Shown here in pieces: positions 10,293 to 18,994 of a DNA stretch of 35,601 nt. Under the pieces are notes generated by a model. It ran no database searches. It was not told where the DNA came from and saw nothing but the letters and a program-made list of their open reading frames with translations. Source of the stretch: Herbaspirillum lusitanum P6-12 (GTDB taxonomy: Bacteria; Pseudomonadota; Gammaproteobacteria; Burkholderiales; Burkholderiaceae_D); contig NZ_AJHH01000111.1 of the NCBI RefSeq assembly GCF_000256565.1, positions 1 to 35,601 of the forward strand. Direction: 5' to 3'. Both the position numbers and the translations under genes were made by a program. How positions within the stretch are numbered: position 1 is the stretch's first letter; each line of letters begins with the position of its first letter.

Positions 10293-10301
10293 TGTATACC
10301 A
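10293..10301 (-). promoter_or_regulatory. Possible extended -10 promoter for the HxlR gene
   Basis: Minus strand TGG-TATACA fits an extended -10 (TGn-TATAAT) with 4 of 6 matches and no good -35. It is about 105 bases upstream of ATG 10188 and after the operon hairpin. Suggestive only. Confidence 0.25.
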
Positions 10302-10319
10302 AAATGCATTACGAGGTTG

Positions 10320-10352
10320 AAAGGCGGCGCTCCTCACTGCGTTGAGCGCCGC
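10320..10352 (-). terminator. Hairpin after the aldehyde dehydrogenase gene, weak terminator
   Basis: GCGGCGCTC (10352-10344, read on the minus strand) pairs perfectly with GAGCGCCGC (10332-10324) around an 11-base loop. Only three T follow after one C, so termination may be partial, letting some operon transcripts reach the regulator gene. Confidence 0.55.
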
Positions 10353-10362
10353 TGCGGTCTGG

Positions 10363-11832
10363 TCAGATGCCGCCCATGCAAAGATATTTTGTTTCGAGGT
10401 AATCGGTGATGCCGTATTTCGATCCCTCGCGACCGCTGCCGCTTTCCTTGATGCCGCCGAATGGCGCCACTTCCGTGGAAATCAAGCCTTCGTTGATACC
10501 CACCATGCCGTACTCCAACGCCTCTGCCACACGCCAGATACGACCGATATCGCGGCCGTAGAAGTACGACGCAAGACCAAACTCGGTGTCGTTCGCCATG
10601 GCGACAGCTTCTTCTTCGGTATGGAAGCGGAACACCGGTGCAACCGGGCTGAAGGTCTCTTCCTTGAAGATGGCCATGTCGGGAGTGGCGTCCGCCAGCA
10701 CCGTGGGTTGGAAGAAACTACCGCCCAAGGCATGTCGAGCGCCGCCGACGACAGCCTTGGCGCCTTTTTTCAGCGCATCGGCAACGTGTTCTTCAGCTTT
10801 CTCCCGTGCATTGTCGTCGATCAGCGGTCCGATTGTGACGCCCTGCTCCAGACCGTCGCCGACCTTGAGAGCGCGAACCGCCGCCGAAAAACGTTCGACA
10901 AAAACGTCATACACGCCATCCTGAACCAGGATCCGATTGGCGCAGACGCAAGTCTGTCCTGCATTGCGATATTTGGCGATCATCGCGCCCTTCACTGCTG
11001 CATCGATATCGGCGTCGTCGAACACGATGAACGGCGCATTGCCGCCCAGCTCCATCGACGTCTTCTTGACGGTGCCGGCGCATTGCTGCAACAGCAGTTT
11101 GCCAATCTCGGTCGAGCCGGTGAAGCTCAGTTTGCGCACCGTTGGATTGGACGTCAGCTCGGCCCCGATTTCTCCGGCGGAGCCGGTTACGCAGGACAGC
11201 ACGCCATCCGGAATCCCGGCCCGCTGCGCCAGTACGCACAGCGCCAGCGCCGAGAACGGCGTCATGCTGGCGGGCTTGATGACCATCGTGCATCCCGCGG
11301 CCAATGCCGGCGCTGCTTTGCGCGTGATCATGGCCGCCGGGAAATTCCATGGCGTGATGGCCGCACAGACGCCGATCGGTTCCTTGATGACGACGATGCG
11401 GTTGTCGGGCGCCGGCGAGGGAATGGTGTCGCCATAAGTACGTTTGGCTTCTTCGCCGAACCATTCGATGAACGAGGCGGCGTAAGCGATTTCGCCCTTG
11501 CTTTCTGCCAGCGGCTTGCCCTGCTCCAGCGTCATGATCAATGCGAGATCGTCTTGATTGGCCAGCAGGAGATCGAACCATTTCCGCAAAATCGTCGATC
11601 GATCCTTGGCAGTTTTCGACTGCCAGGCGCGCAGGGCCTTCGCCGCAGCATCAATCGCCCTGGCAGTTTCGCCGCGGCCCATTTTCGGCACGGTTCCAAG
11701 GGATTTGCCGGTGGAAGGATTGGTGACTTCGATGACCTGACCACCGTCTGCGTCCGACCAGGTCCCGCCGATGAACGCCTGATGGCGCAGTAAGTCCGGA
11801 TCTTTCAATCCGATATTGGAAATTTTTGTCAT
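10363..11832 (-). CDS. gabD: NAD(P)-dependent succinate-semialdehyde dehydrogenase (GabD type)
   Basis: Oxidises a short semialdehyde, most likely succinate or glutarate semialdehyde, to the diacid that enters the TCA cycle. The 489-residue protein is colinear with GabD: PWNFPAAMITRKAAPALAAG, FTGSTEIGK, the general-base glutamate in ELGGNAP (E261) and the nucleophile in AGQTCVCANR (C295, with C297 next to it as in GabD). ATG 11832 gives the GabD-like start; the frame is open to 11865. It is the last gene of the ten-gene operon, 38 bp after the ligase gene, and is followed by a hairpin. Exact substrate is not certain. Confidence 0.9.
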   Translation of the reverse strand: MTKISNIGLKDPDLLRHQAFIGGTWSDADGGQVIEVTNPSTGKSLGTVPKMGRGETARAIDAAAKALRAWQSKTAKDRSTILRKWFDLLLANQDDLALIMTLEQGKPLAESKGEIAYAASFIEWFGEEAKRTYGDTIPSPAPDNRIVVIKEPIGVCAAITPWNFPAAMITRKAAPALAAGCTMVIKPASMTPFSALALCVLAQRAGIPDGVLSCVTGSAGEIGAELTSNPTVRKLSFTGSTEIGKLLLQQCAGTVKKTSMELGGNAPFIVFDDADIDAAVKGAMIAKYRNAGQTCVCANRILVQDGVYDVFVERFSAAVRALKVGDGLEQGVTIGPLIDDNAREKAEEHVADALKKGAKAVVGGARHALGGSFFQPTVLADATPDMAIFKEETFSPVAPVFRFHTEEEAVAMANDTEFGLASYFYGRDIGRIWRVAEALEYGMVGINEGLISTEVAPFGGIKESGSGREGSKYGITDYLETKYLCMGGI

Positions 11833-11870
11833 ATGTTCTCTTCTTTCCTCTCGCCAGGAGAGCAATCAGG

Positions 11871-13424
11871 TTAACTAGGAAGCGTCTCGCGCAACTTATA
11901 GCGAATGATCTTGCCGGAGCCGGTACGAGGAATCTCCGCCACCACATGTACCGCATGCGGCAGCTTGTAAGACGACAGGCGTTCTTTGCAATGCAAGAGC
12001 AGATCGGCCTCCACTACCGTCATGCCGGGACGCGAGACTACGAACACGACGGGTACTTCGCCAAGATGCTGATGAGGTGCGCCGACTACGGCGCAATCCA
12101 ACACAGCTTCGAAGGCCGAAACCGCTTCCTCCACTTCCGCCGGCGCAATGTTCTGGCCGCCCCGTATGATCAGTTCCTTCAGGCGCCCGGTAATTGTCAG
12201 ATAGCCGCTCTGATCGCTGCGAGCCAAGTCGCCGGTGTAATACCAGCCATTCTGCAGCGCCTTCGCGGTTTCTTCCGGTTTGCGGTGATAGCCTTTCATC
12301 AGATTGGGGCCGCGAACGATCAACTCCCCTTCCTGGCCGGATTCGACGTCCAGTCCTGTGGACGGATCAACGATGCGTGTGGCAAGACCGGGCAATGGCA
12401 ATCCGCATGAACCCATGACGCGGGTGCCATGCTGCCAGTTGAGCGTCACCATGGTCGAGGTTTCCGTGATGCCGTAACCGTCCAGCAGCATTACGCCGAA
12501 GCGTTCTTCAAACTCCTTGTTGATCGGTGCCGGCATGATGGCGCCGGCGGACAGGCACAGGCGCAGCCCCGGGAATTTGCAACCCGGGTCGGCACGCGCG
12601 CCTTCCAGCAGATAGTGGAAAATCGTGGGTACCGCTGGAAATACGGTGAAATCGCCGGATTTCAGCAGCGCCAAGGTCTCGGACGTCGAAAACTTGTCCA
12701 TGATGTATTCGCTCGCACCGACGGCCAGGATGCTCAATACCGACAGGTTCAGCGCATATGAGTGGAACAGCGGCAAGGGAGACAACACTCTGTCGTTTTC
12801 ATTCAGGTTGGCGATCGGCGCCCAGCAAGCCGCACAGACCCAGAGCATGCTCCTCTGCGTCAATAGAACACCCTTGGCGCGGCCCGTTGTACCCGACGTG
12901 TAAATGATAAAAGACGACTGGTCGATATCCTCCGCCTCGCGCGGAAGCGATTTGGCGGCAGCGGAACGCAAATCAAGGTAGCGCAAGCCGTCTTTGCCGC
13001 CAGCTTTCGAAGCACCTTCCGTCAGGAAGACTGTTTTCAGGAATGGGAACCTGGCCTGCAGCGCAGCGACGACGTCAGCCTTGTCATCAGTAGTAAAGAT
13101 GGCCTTGCAACCGGCATCTTCAATGCGATAGGCAACTTCATGTTCGGTGGCGTCATAGCTGATGGGGACGGCGACTCCCCCAGCCCGCACAATCGCGAAG
13201 CAACTCTCTACCCAGTCGACCGAATTCGGCAGAAAAATGGCAACGCTGTCGCCTGCTGCTATGCCTGCATCCTGCAGATGACCGGCGAGGTTGGTTGTGG
13301 TTTTCTCAAGTTCGCCGTAGCTGACCGACGTATGGCGGTCTTCATAGGCGATCTTGCGAGGCGTACGTTGCGCGTGGCGACGAATCAGCTCGCCCACTGG
13401 CGCGATGAGTTCGCAGTGAATCAT
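11871..13424 (-). CDS. Acyl-CoA ligase (AMP-forming), class I adenylate-forming enzyme
   Basis: Activates a carboxylic acid to its CoA thioester with ATP, releasing AMP and pyrophosphate. The 517-residue protein has the ATP-binding loop YTSGTTGRAKG (175-185), LLDGYGITE, the hinge region YTGDLARSD and RLKELIIRGGQNIAP, and the C-terminal catalytic lysine in PRTGSGKIIR (K505). The start has a very strong ribosome site (AAGGAGG, six bases before ATG). In the operon it probably makes the CoA ester on which the molybdenum hydroxylase, the crotonase fusion and the thioesterase act. Whether the substrate is aromatic, heteroaromatic or aliphatic cannot be told from these motifs. Confidence 0.9.
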   Translation of the reverse strand: MIHCELIAPVGELIRRHAQRTPRKIAYEDRHTSVSYGELEKTTTNLAGHLQDAGIAAGDSVAIFLPNSVDWVESCFAIVRAGGVAVPISYDATEHEVAYRIEDAGCKAIFTTDDKADVVAALQARFPFLKTVFLTEGASKAGGKDGLRYLDLRSAAAKSLPREAEDIDQSSFIIYTSGTTGRAKGVLLTQRSMLWVCAACWAPIANLNENDRVLSPLPLFHSYALNLSVLSILAVGASEYIMDKFSTSETLALLKSGDFTVFPAVPTIFHYLLEGARADPGCKFPGLRLCLSAGAIMPAPINKEFEERFGVMLLDGYGITETSTMVTLNWQHGTRVMGSCGLPLPGLATRIVDPSTGLDVESGQEGELIVRGPNLMKGYHRKPEETAKALQNGWYYTGDLARSDQSGYLTITGRLKELIIRGGQNIAPAEVEEAVSAFEAVLDCAVVGAPHQHLGEVPVVFVVSRPGMTVVEADLLLHCKERLSSYKLPHAVHVVAEIPRTGSGKIIRYKLRETLPS

Positions 13425-13503
13425 ATCTATCCTCCTTAAACTTAATCACCCGCATCTTCAGCCTATTGATTGGCTTTCGACGCGAGTTCCAGTCTGTTCT
13501 GAC

Positions 13504-14259
13504 TCAGACCATGCAGAAGCCGCCGTTGACGCTGAGCACTTGCCCGGTCACCCAGCCGGCGCCTTCGGACGCCAGGAAAGTCACCACCGGTGCGACATCA
13601 CCCGGCGTACCGATACGACGCAAAGGATAGTTACGGACGATCTTCTCGCGATTGGCCGCCAGGAATTCAGGATCGGAATGAGCGGTTTCAATCAGGCCGA
13701 GGGAAATCGAATTTGCAGTGATGTTGGCGCGTCCCAGTTCCTTTGCCAGTGATTTCATCAGCGCAATACCACCCGCACGTGCCGCCGCGGCGATGGCCAG
13801 GCCGTTCTCGCCGATGCGGGATGAATCGCCGACCAGTGTGATGATGCGTCCGCCGTTCTGCTTGATCATGTGCGGCGCCGCTGCATGGCTGGTATGGATC
13901 GTGCCGTACAGGTCGACATCGATCTGTTTGGTCCATTGTTCTGGCGTGCTGTTGACGAAACGCTCGTTGATCACGACGCCCGCATTGTTCACCAGGATAT
14001 CCAGGCGACCGAAATCTGCCACGACGTCGTCAACCATTTTCTTGACGTCGGCATACGCTCCGACGTTCGCACGATATGCCTTGGCCTTGCCGCCGGCATC
14101 TTGAATTTGCTTGACGACAGCTTCCGCTTCGGTAGCCGAGCTGTTGTAGTTAACCGCGACGATCGCACCTTCAGCCGCCAGACCCAAGGCGATCTCGCGT
14201 CCGACATCACGTCCCGAACCAGTCACCAACGCCACTTTTCCACGCAATCCCATATCCAT
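13504..14259 (-). CDS. SDR-fold protein with a degenerate active site
   Basis: The 251-residue protein has the length and order of a classical short-chain dehydrogenase: LVTGSG near the N terminus, LVNNAGV at 89-95, GWVTGQVLSVNGGF at the end. But every catalytic position has changed. The Asn of the tetrad is D116, the Ser is G144, and the Tyr and Lys of YxxxK are A157 and R161 (the stretch reads GLAIAAAARAGG). The cofactor loop TGxxxGxG reads TGSGRDVG, with D in place of the second glycine. I checked the A157-R161 codons on the reverse strand and the frame is intact, so it is not a frameshift artefact. It may be a non-catalytic cofactor-fold protein or use other residues. The ribosome site GAGGAG is good, and flanking operon genes are about 75 bp away on each side. 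Confidence 0.85.
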   Translation of the reverse strand: MDMGLRGKVALVTGSGRDVGREIALGLAAEGAIVAVNYNSSATEAEAVVKQIQDAGGKAKAYRANVGAYADVKKMVDDVVADFGRLDILVNNAGVVINERFVNSTPEQWTKQIDVDLYGTIHTSHAAAPHMIKQNGGRIITLVGDSSRIGENGLAIAAAARAGGIALMKSLAKELGRANITANSISLGLIETAHSDPEFLAANREKIVRNYPLRRIGTPGDVAPVVTFLASEGAGWVTGQVLSVNGGFCMV

Positions 14260-14333
14260 TTTGTTTCTCCTCTATGTTTCAACTCGATTAAATTTTCTTT
14301 TTCCGGAGCGCCTTCCCGAGGCAGTCTGCCGGC

Positions 14334-16718
14334 CTATGTAGCGGTTTCCACTGCATTCTTTGCATGAATCATCCGGAACAGGCGTTCCTGCGTCACGGGT
14401 AATTCCTTGATCTCGATGCCCAGATGCATCAAGGCGTCGGAGACGGCATTGGCGATCGCGGCAGGCGCACCGATCGTCCCGCCTTCGCCCATGCCTCTGA
14501 ATCCGCCGATGGTGGCAGGCGTCGCCGTCTCGACGTGGACCGTCTGTATCGGAGGAATTTCCGGAGCGGTCGGGATGATGTAGTCAACCAGACTGGCGGT
14601 CAGGAACTGGCCGCGTTCGTCGTAGACGATCTCTTCGAACAAGGCTGCGCCAATCCCCTGCGCCACCGCACCATGCGACTGTCCGGCGACAATCAGCGGA
14701 TTGATGATCTTTCCGCAATCCTCGGCAACGACGTAGTTCTTGACGTGGACCATATAGGTTTCCGGATCAATCTCGACGACCGCCAAATGCGTGGAGGAGC
14801 TCGTCGTTCCCCAGACCGGATCGTAGGACCGAGTCTCTTCGAGCACTTCGATTGCTTCCTTCGGCAAACGTCCCATCTGGGAATACACCGTATCGGCGAT
14901 GTCGCGGATGCTGACGGTATTTCCCGAGTCCGCCGCTGTGATCACGCCTTCTTCAATACTCAGGTGCGCCACATGGCTGTTCAACATGTGCGCCGCAATG
15001 CGGAACAGCTTTTCCTTCATTGCCTGCGCCGCCAGAGTCCCTGCTCCACCCGCCAACACGGCGCTGCGGCTGGCATAGGTGCCGGTGCTGTGAGAGACCA
15101 CCGAGGTATCGCCGTGCACCACCGTAATGTCCTCGAATTTGGCACCGAGCTCATCGGCAACGACTTGCGCCAGTGTGGTTTCCAACCCCTGTCCGTGCGA
15201 CGCGATGCCAAAGAAGGCGGTAATCGATCCGCTCGGATCGATCTTGATCGTCGCAATCTCGGTGCCCGTGTTGATCGGCATGCCGGGAGAAGCGGAGATC
15301 CGGGAGCCGATCCCGGACAACTCTGCATAGGTGGAAATGCCGATGCCGACCCAGCGCCCCTGTGCGCGCTCCTCCAACTGCTTCTTGCGTAACTCGTCGT
15401 AGCCCAGGGCGGCACAGCCGTCTTGCAGCGACTCTATGAATCCCGACCTGTCCCACACAATGCCGGGCGCAGTCTTGTAGGGAAACTCTTCAGGCTTGAC
15501 CAGATTGCGCAGACGCATTTCCTTGGCGTCGATCCCCAGTTTGTGAGCGGCCATATCAACCAGGCGCTCCATCACGAAGGTGGACGCCGGCCGGCCGACG
15601 CCGCGATACGGGCCGGTGGGCGATTTGGAAGTGGCGACCGCGCGCACTTTGCCGTGGTAAACAGGGACCCGATAGGGACCCGGCATGAAACTGATGACTT
15701 GCACCGGCTCCAAGCCCGCCGTCCATGGATAGATAGAATAAGCCCCGACGTCTCCGATCACGTTTGCGCGCAAGCCGAGGATGTGCCCCTCGGCATCCAG
15801 CGCCAGTTCGGCATCGATCCGCTCGTCAAACGCCTGGCTGGTCGCGGACAGATCTTCCATCCGGTCGCCTGTCCATTTGATGGGCTTGCCCATATGCCGG
15901 GCCAGCGCGCACACCAGAATCTCTTCCGGATAAAGCGAACCCTTGCCGCCGAAGCTACCGCCGACATCCGGCGCGATCACCCGCAGACGATTGCCCGGGA
16001 TGGTCAGGATATCCACCAATGCATCACGAATGATGCCGGGGCTGCCGGTCGACGAATACAGCGTCAGCGATCGTTTTCCCTGATCGTATTCAGCCAGGTA
16101 GGTACGGTTCTCCATGGCCAGCGCCGTGCGGCGGTGGAATCGGAAGCGTGCCGCAACTTTCACCGGCGCCTCAGCCATCACGGCATCTATGTCGCCACGG
16201 CGGAACTCGCGTTGCACCAGGACATTGGTCCCGGCTTCTTCATGCAGCAACGGCGCTCCAGGCTCTGCTGCGACTTCCGGATCGACCACGTTGGGCAACA
16301 ATTCATAGTCGATATGAATGTGTTCCATCGCGTCTTCGGCGATGTAGCGGCTGTCGGCCACGACGGCGACGACCGCCTCTCCGACAAACCGCACCTTGCC
16401 GCGCGCCAGCGGGTAGATCGCGGTGGGATGGTAATGCGGCATCTTGGAAGTAGCGTAAATCGGCTTGACCATGCTTTCCAGATGTTCTGCGGTGAAGATC
16501 GCAACGACTCCCGGCACTTCCAGCGCCGCGCTGTAGTCGATCGACAGAATCTTCGCGTACGATTGATCGCTGCGGCGAAATGCCACGTGCAGCATGCCCG
16601 CAGGATGCTTGTCGTCCACGTAGCTGCCGTGGCCGCTCAGCAGGCGTGGGTCTTCCGTGCGCTTTACCCGCGTGCCGACGAGCTTGGCCTTGCCGGTTGG
16701 TTCAACGTCCTGTTTCAT
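14334..16718 (-). CDS. Molybdenum hydroxylase large subunit (xanthine dehydrogenase / CoxL family)
   Basis: Molybdopterin-cytosine-dinucleotide subunit of a hydroxylase that inserts water-derived OH into an electron-poor carbon. Of 794 residues, 20-130 form the a/b hammerhead domain and the rest the Mo-binding domains. Seen motifs: DVGGSFGGKG (251-260), PYRGVGR (370-376), SHGQGLETT (507-515) and the base glutamate E745 in GMGEGGTIG. The active-site loop is PYRGVGR and not the AYxCSFR of true aerobic CO dehydrogenase, so this is a form-II-like or other hydroxylase, not CO oxidation. It works with the FAD (18076-18990) and 2Fe-2S (17541-18083) subunits upstream; xdhC at 22603 supplies cofactor maturation. 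The substrate is probably a CoA ester or acid made by the operon's ligase. Confidence 0.92.
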   Translation of the reverse strand: MKQDVEPTGKAKLVGTRVKRTEDPRLLSGHGSYVDDKHPAGMLHVAFRRSDQSYAKILSIDYSAALEVPGVVAIFTAEHLESMVKPIYATSKMPHYHPTAIYPLARGKVRFVGEAVVAVVADSRYIAEDAMEHIHIDYELLPNVVDPEVAAEPGAPLLHEEAGTNVLVQREFRRGDIDAVMAEAPVKVAARFRFHRRTALAMENRTYLAEYDQGKRSLTLYSSTGSPGIIRDALVDILTIPGNRLRVIAPDVGGSFGGKGSLYPEEILVCALARHMGKPIKWTGDRMEDLSATSQAFDERIDAELALDAEGHILGLRANVIGDVGAYSIYPWTAGLEPVQVISFMPGPYRVPVYHGKVRAVATSKSPTGPYRGVGRPASTFVMERLVDMAAHKLGIDAKEMRLRNLVKPEEFPYKTAPGIVWDRSGFIESLQDGCAALGYDELRKKQLEERAQGRWVGIGISTYAELSGIGSRISASPGMPINTGTEIATIKIDPSGSITAFFGIASHGQGLETTLAQVVADELGAKFEDITVVHGDTSVVSHSTGTYASRSAVLAGGAGTLAAQAMKEKLFRIAAHMLNSHVAHLSIEEGVITAADSGNTVSIRDIADTVYSQMGRLPKEAIEVLEETRSYDPVWGTTSSSTHLAVVEIDPETYMVHVKNYVVAEDCGKIINPLIVAGQSHGAVAQGIGAALFEEIVYDERGQFLTASLVDYIIPTAPEIPPIQTVHVETATPATIGGFRGMGEGGTIGAPAAIANAVSDALMHLGIEIKELPVTQERLFRMIHAKNAVETAT

Positions 16719-16782
16719 TTTGGTATCCGCTCATGACCCGACTGCACATCTGGAATGTTCTTTTCTGGGAGTGACATGCGTT

Positions 16783-17544
16783 TCAATCGTAGAACTCCAC
16801 TCCTTTTTTCAAGGAATTCCACTGTGCGTCATCGTGGCCGAAGACCACCGTCGCACCGCCGCTCTCGATACGCCGGATGTCCTCCATCGAACGCGACGAC
16901 AATTCAGCGTTCCAGGTATTGCGTGGATTGATGTCGCCTTCCAGATTCGCGCGCAGCGCCACTGCATCCGACGCCAGCAAGAACGCGCCGGACTTGTCCA
17001 GGCCGACCATGGCGGCCGTCATGCCGGCGGTATGGCCCGGCACTGGAATCAGTACGATGCGGCCGTCGTTGAACAAATCATGTTCGCCTTCGATTGCCTT
17101 GATCGGCATGGGCTGCTTCCAGTCAACCGGCAGGAAACCAAATTTGACGGCGTCCTCCTGTCTTGCCGCTTCCAGCTCTCGGGCGTGGCAGACCACGGTC
17201 GCTTTCTTGAAGAATTCGTTGCAACCGCAGTGGTCGGAATGAAAATGGGAATTCACGACGACGTCGATATCGTCTGGAGTGAACCCGATCAGCTTCAATT
17301 GATCGACGACGTTTTCTTCCGGCCGGGAAATCGGCACCATGGCTTTCGCCATCGAACCCCAGCGGGCTTCAGGTTCGGTTGCGGTCGACGGATGGCATCC
17401 CGTATCGAACAACACGTTGCCCTGGGGGTGGCGCAGCAGAAAGCAGGACACCGGCAGTTCGATGGTTTCCTGACGATCCGCGTCGGGCAAATAGACACTC
17501 TTTTTCATGCGCAGGCGTCCACCGGACAGTACATGCATCTTCAT
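16783..17544 (-). CDS. Metallo-beta-lactamase-fold hydrolase, N-acyl-homoserine-lactonase family
   Basis: Two-metal hydrolase of 253 residues resembling AiiA/AttM lactonases along its length. All ligands are there: H100-x-H102-x-D104-H105, H171, D193 and H237; the ending VVFGHDDAQW matches the family's GHDxEQ motif. No signal peptide, so cytoplasmic. The start at 17544 has AAGGAG eight bases upstream, and its ATG overlaps the stop of the 2Fe-2S gene (ATGA). Because the gene sits between two subunit genes of a Mo hydroxylase, it more likely opens a lactone formed in the pathway than quenches quorum signals. That is inference; the family members do include genuine AHL lactonases. Confidence 0.88.
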   Translation of the reverse strand: MKMHVLSGGRLRMKKSVYLPDADRQETIELPVSCFLLRHPQGNVLFDTGCHPSTATEPEARWGSMAKAMVPISRPEENVVDQLKLIGFTPDDIDVVVNSHFHSDHCGCNEFFKKATVVCHARELEAARQEDAVKFGFLPVDWKQPMPIKAIEGEHDLFNDGRIVLIPVPGHTAGMTAAMVGLDKSGAFLLASDAVALRANLEGDINPRNTWNAELSSRSMEDIRRIESGGATVVFGHDDAQWNSLKKGVEFYD

Positions 17545-18083
17545 GGCGATATCTCCTTGGCGATTTGCTGGGGATGGGATTGGGGATGAGACGCGGCGGT
17601 CTCCGTAGCGACGGTCGCGCCACGCTTGACCATCTTCACGGCGTCGACGATGTGGACATAGCCGGTACAGCGACACAGATTGCCTGACAGGCCGTCGCGG
17701 ATTTCGGCGTCGCTTTCCAATGGGTATTTCTTGAGCATGTCGGTGCAGGTCATCAACATGCCCGGCGTGCAAAAGCCGCACTGGAGGCCATGGCAACTAT
17801 GGAAAGCCTGTTGCAGCGGGTTGAGCTGATCAACTGTGCCGAGACCTTCCACCGTCTCGACCACGCAGCCGTCGGCTTGCACGGCAAGCATCAGGCACGC
17901 CCGTATGCTGTCGCCGTCCACCATGATCGTGCAGGCGCCGCAAACGCCATGCTCGCAACCGACGTGGGTCCCGGTCAATCCGAGGGTGTGCCGCAAAAAA
18001 TCCGAGAGTAGCAGGCGCGGTTCAACGGCACGCTCATACGTCGTACCGTTGACCACCAGTTTGATATCCAGATTTTTACTCAT
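17541..18083 (-). CDS. Molybdenum hydroxylase small subunit, two 2Fe-2S clusters (CoxS family)
   Basis: Electron-transfer subunit of 180 residues. The plant-type cluster uses C43, C48, C51 and C63 (CEHGVCGAC); the second, helical-domain cluster uses C102, C105, C137 and C139 (CGFCTPG, CRCTGY). Both sets are complete. The C-terminal tail (about 158-180, His/Gln/Ser-rich) extends beyond the usual end. It overlaps the FAD-subunit gene by 8 bp and the hydrolase gene by 4 bp. AGGAGG precedes the start. Confidence 0.93.
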   Translation of the reverse strand: MSKNLDIKLVVNGTTYERAVEPRLLLSDFLRHTLGLTGTHVGCEHGVCGACTIMVDGDSIRACLMLAVQADGCVVETVEGLGTVDQLNPLQQAFHSCHGLQCGFCTPGMLMTCTDMLKKYPLESDAEIRDGLSGNLCRCTGYVHIVDAVKMVKRGATVATETAASHPQSHPQQIAKEISP

Positions 18084-18990
18084 GATGATGTCCTCCTGAC
18101 GAACTTGAACCAGACGCTACATCCTTGCCGTTGGCGCGCAGCCAGGCAGTCTGCAATGCGCGCTTTACCAGCACGCCAAGCAAGTGGCGCCGATAGTCTG
18201 CGGATGCATGCAAATCAGTTGCCGGCGCCACGGAGGCGCGTGCAACCTCAATCGCCTGATCCAGGATGCCCCCCTCGCATGCTTCGTCGTAAAGCACTGT
18301 TTCGACATCGAACAGGCGCAGGGGGGTATCCCCGACACCCATGACGCCAACCCGCGAATGCGTGACGCGACCATCTTCGACGGTCATGATGACGCCGACG
18401 GCAGCCAGGGCGAAGTCGCCCGCGCGACGTGCGACCTCTTCGAACGCCCAACCTGCGTTCGGCGGCAATGCGGGAAGATAGATTTCAGTGACAAGTTCAT
18501 CCTCCTCCACCGCAGACGTCAGCGCCCCCAGGAAAAAATCTTCCGCCGCGACAACCCGGCTTCCTCTCGGCGTGGCGATAGTGATTTCACTTTCCAGCAA
18601 TACCATCATCATCGGTAACTCTGCAGCCGGGTCGGCGTGGGTAATACTGCCGCCTATCGTTCCGCGGTTGCGAATGGCCAAATGCGCCACGTGCGCCATG
18701 GCGGCGTTCAACACCGGAAACAGGCGCTTGACTGCATCCGATGTTTCCAGCTTGTGATGGCGTGTCAACGAGCCGATCCGAAGGCCGCCATCCTCTTCCC
18801 TGAAACTACTGAGTTCGGCGATGCGGTTGATGTCGATCAGCACAGTCGGGTTAAGCAGACGGAAGTTGAGCATCGGCATCAAGCTCTGGCCGCCGGCAAT
18901 GATCTTGCCGCCACCTTCGGCCGCAACCAGGGCGTCAATCGCTTCCGGCACCGTCGCGGGCCGCAGGTAATCGAATTTTGGTGGTTTCAT
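18076..18990 (-). CDS. Molybdenum hydroxylase medium subunit, FAD-binding (CoxM family)
   Basis: The 304-residue FAD subunit passes electrons from the iron-sulfur clusters to an acceptor. FAD motifs are AGGQS (32-36) and TIGGS (111-115), in the order and spacing of the family. ATG 18990 gives the canonical start (MKPPKFDYLRP) with AGGAAAG upstream; the open frame to 19113 lies inside the previous gene. Only 4 bp separate it from the CoxG-crotonase gene, so they are co-translated. Confidence 0.92.
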   Translation of the reverse strand: MKPPKFDYLRPATVPEAIDALVAAEGGGKIIAGGQSLMPMLNFRLLNPTVLIDINRIAELSSFREEDGGLRIGSLTRHHKLETSDAVKRLFPVLNAAMAHVAHLAIRNRGTIGGSITHADPAAELPMMMVLLESEITIATPRGSRVVAAEDFFLGALTSAVEEDELVTEIYLPALPPNAGWAFEEVARRAGDFALAAVGVIMTVEDGRVTHSRVGVMGVGDTPLRLFDVETVLYDEACEGGILDQAIEVARASVAPATDLHASADYRRHLLGVLVKRALQTAWLRANGKDVASGSSSSGGHHHE

Positions 18991-18994
18991 CCCC

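Noticed and set aside
10342-11793. Long plus-strand open frame of 483 codons
   Set aside because: It is antisense to the GabD-type gene, has no family resemblance, and is rich in Arg, His and Gln as expected of a high-GC shadow frame. The same applies to the 437-codon frame at 15423-16736 opposite the Mo subunit.
16783-17544. Quorum-quenching AHL lactonase as a firm call
   Set aside because: Metal ligands fit, but the family is broad and the gene is embedded in a Mo-hydroxylase operon; only the family name is supported.
14334-18990. Aerobic carbon monoxide dehydrogenase (coxMSL)
   Set aside because: The large subunit has PYRGVGR at 370-376 where form I CO dehydrogenase has AYxCSFR, and the neighbours form a CoA-ester catabolic set.
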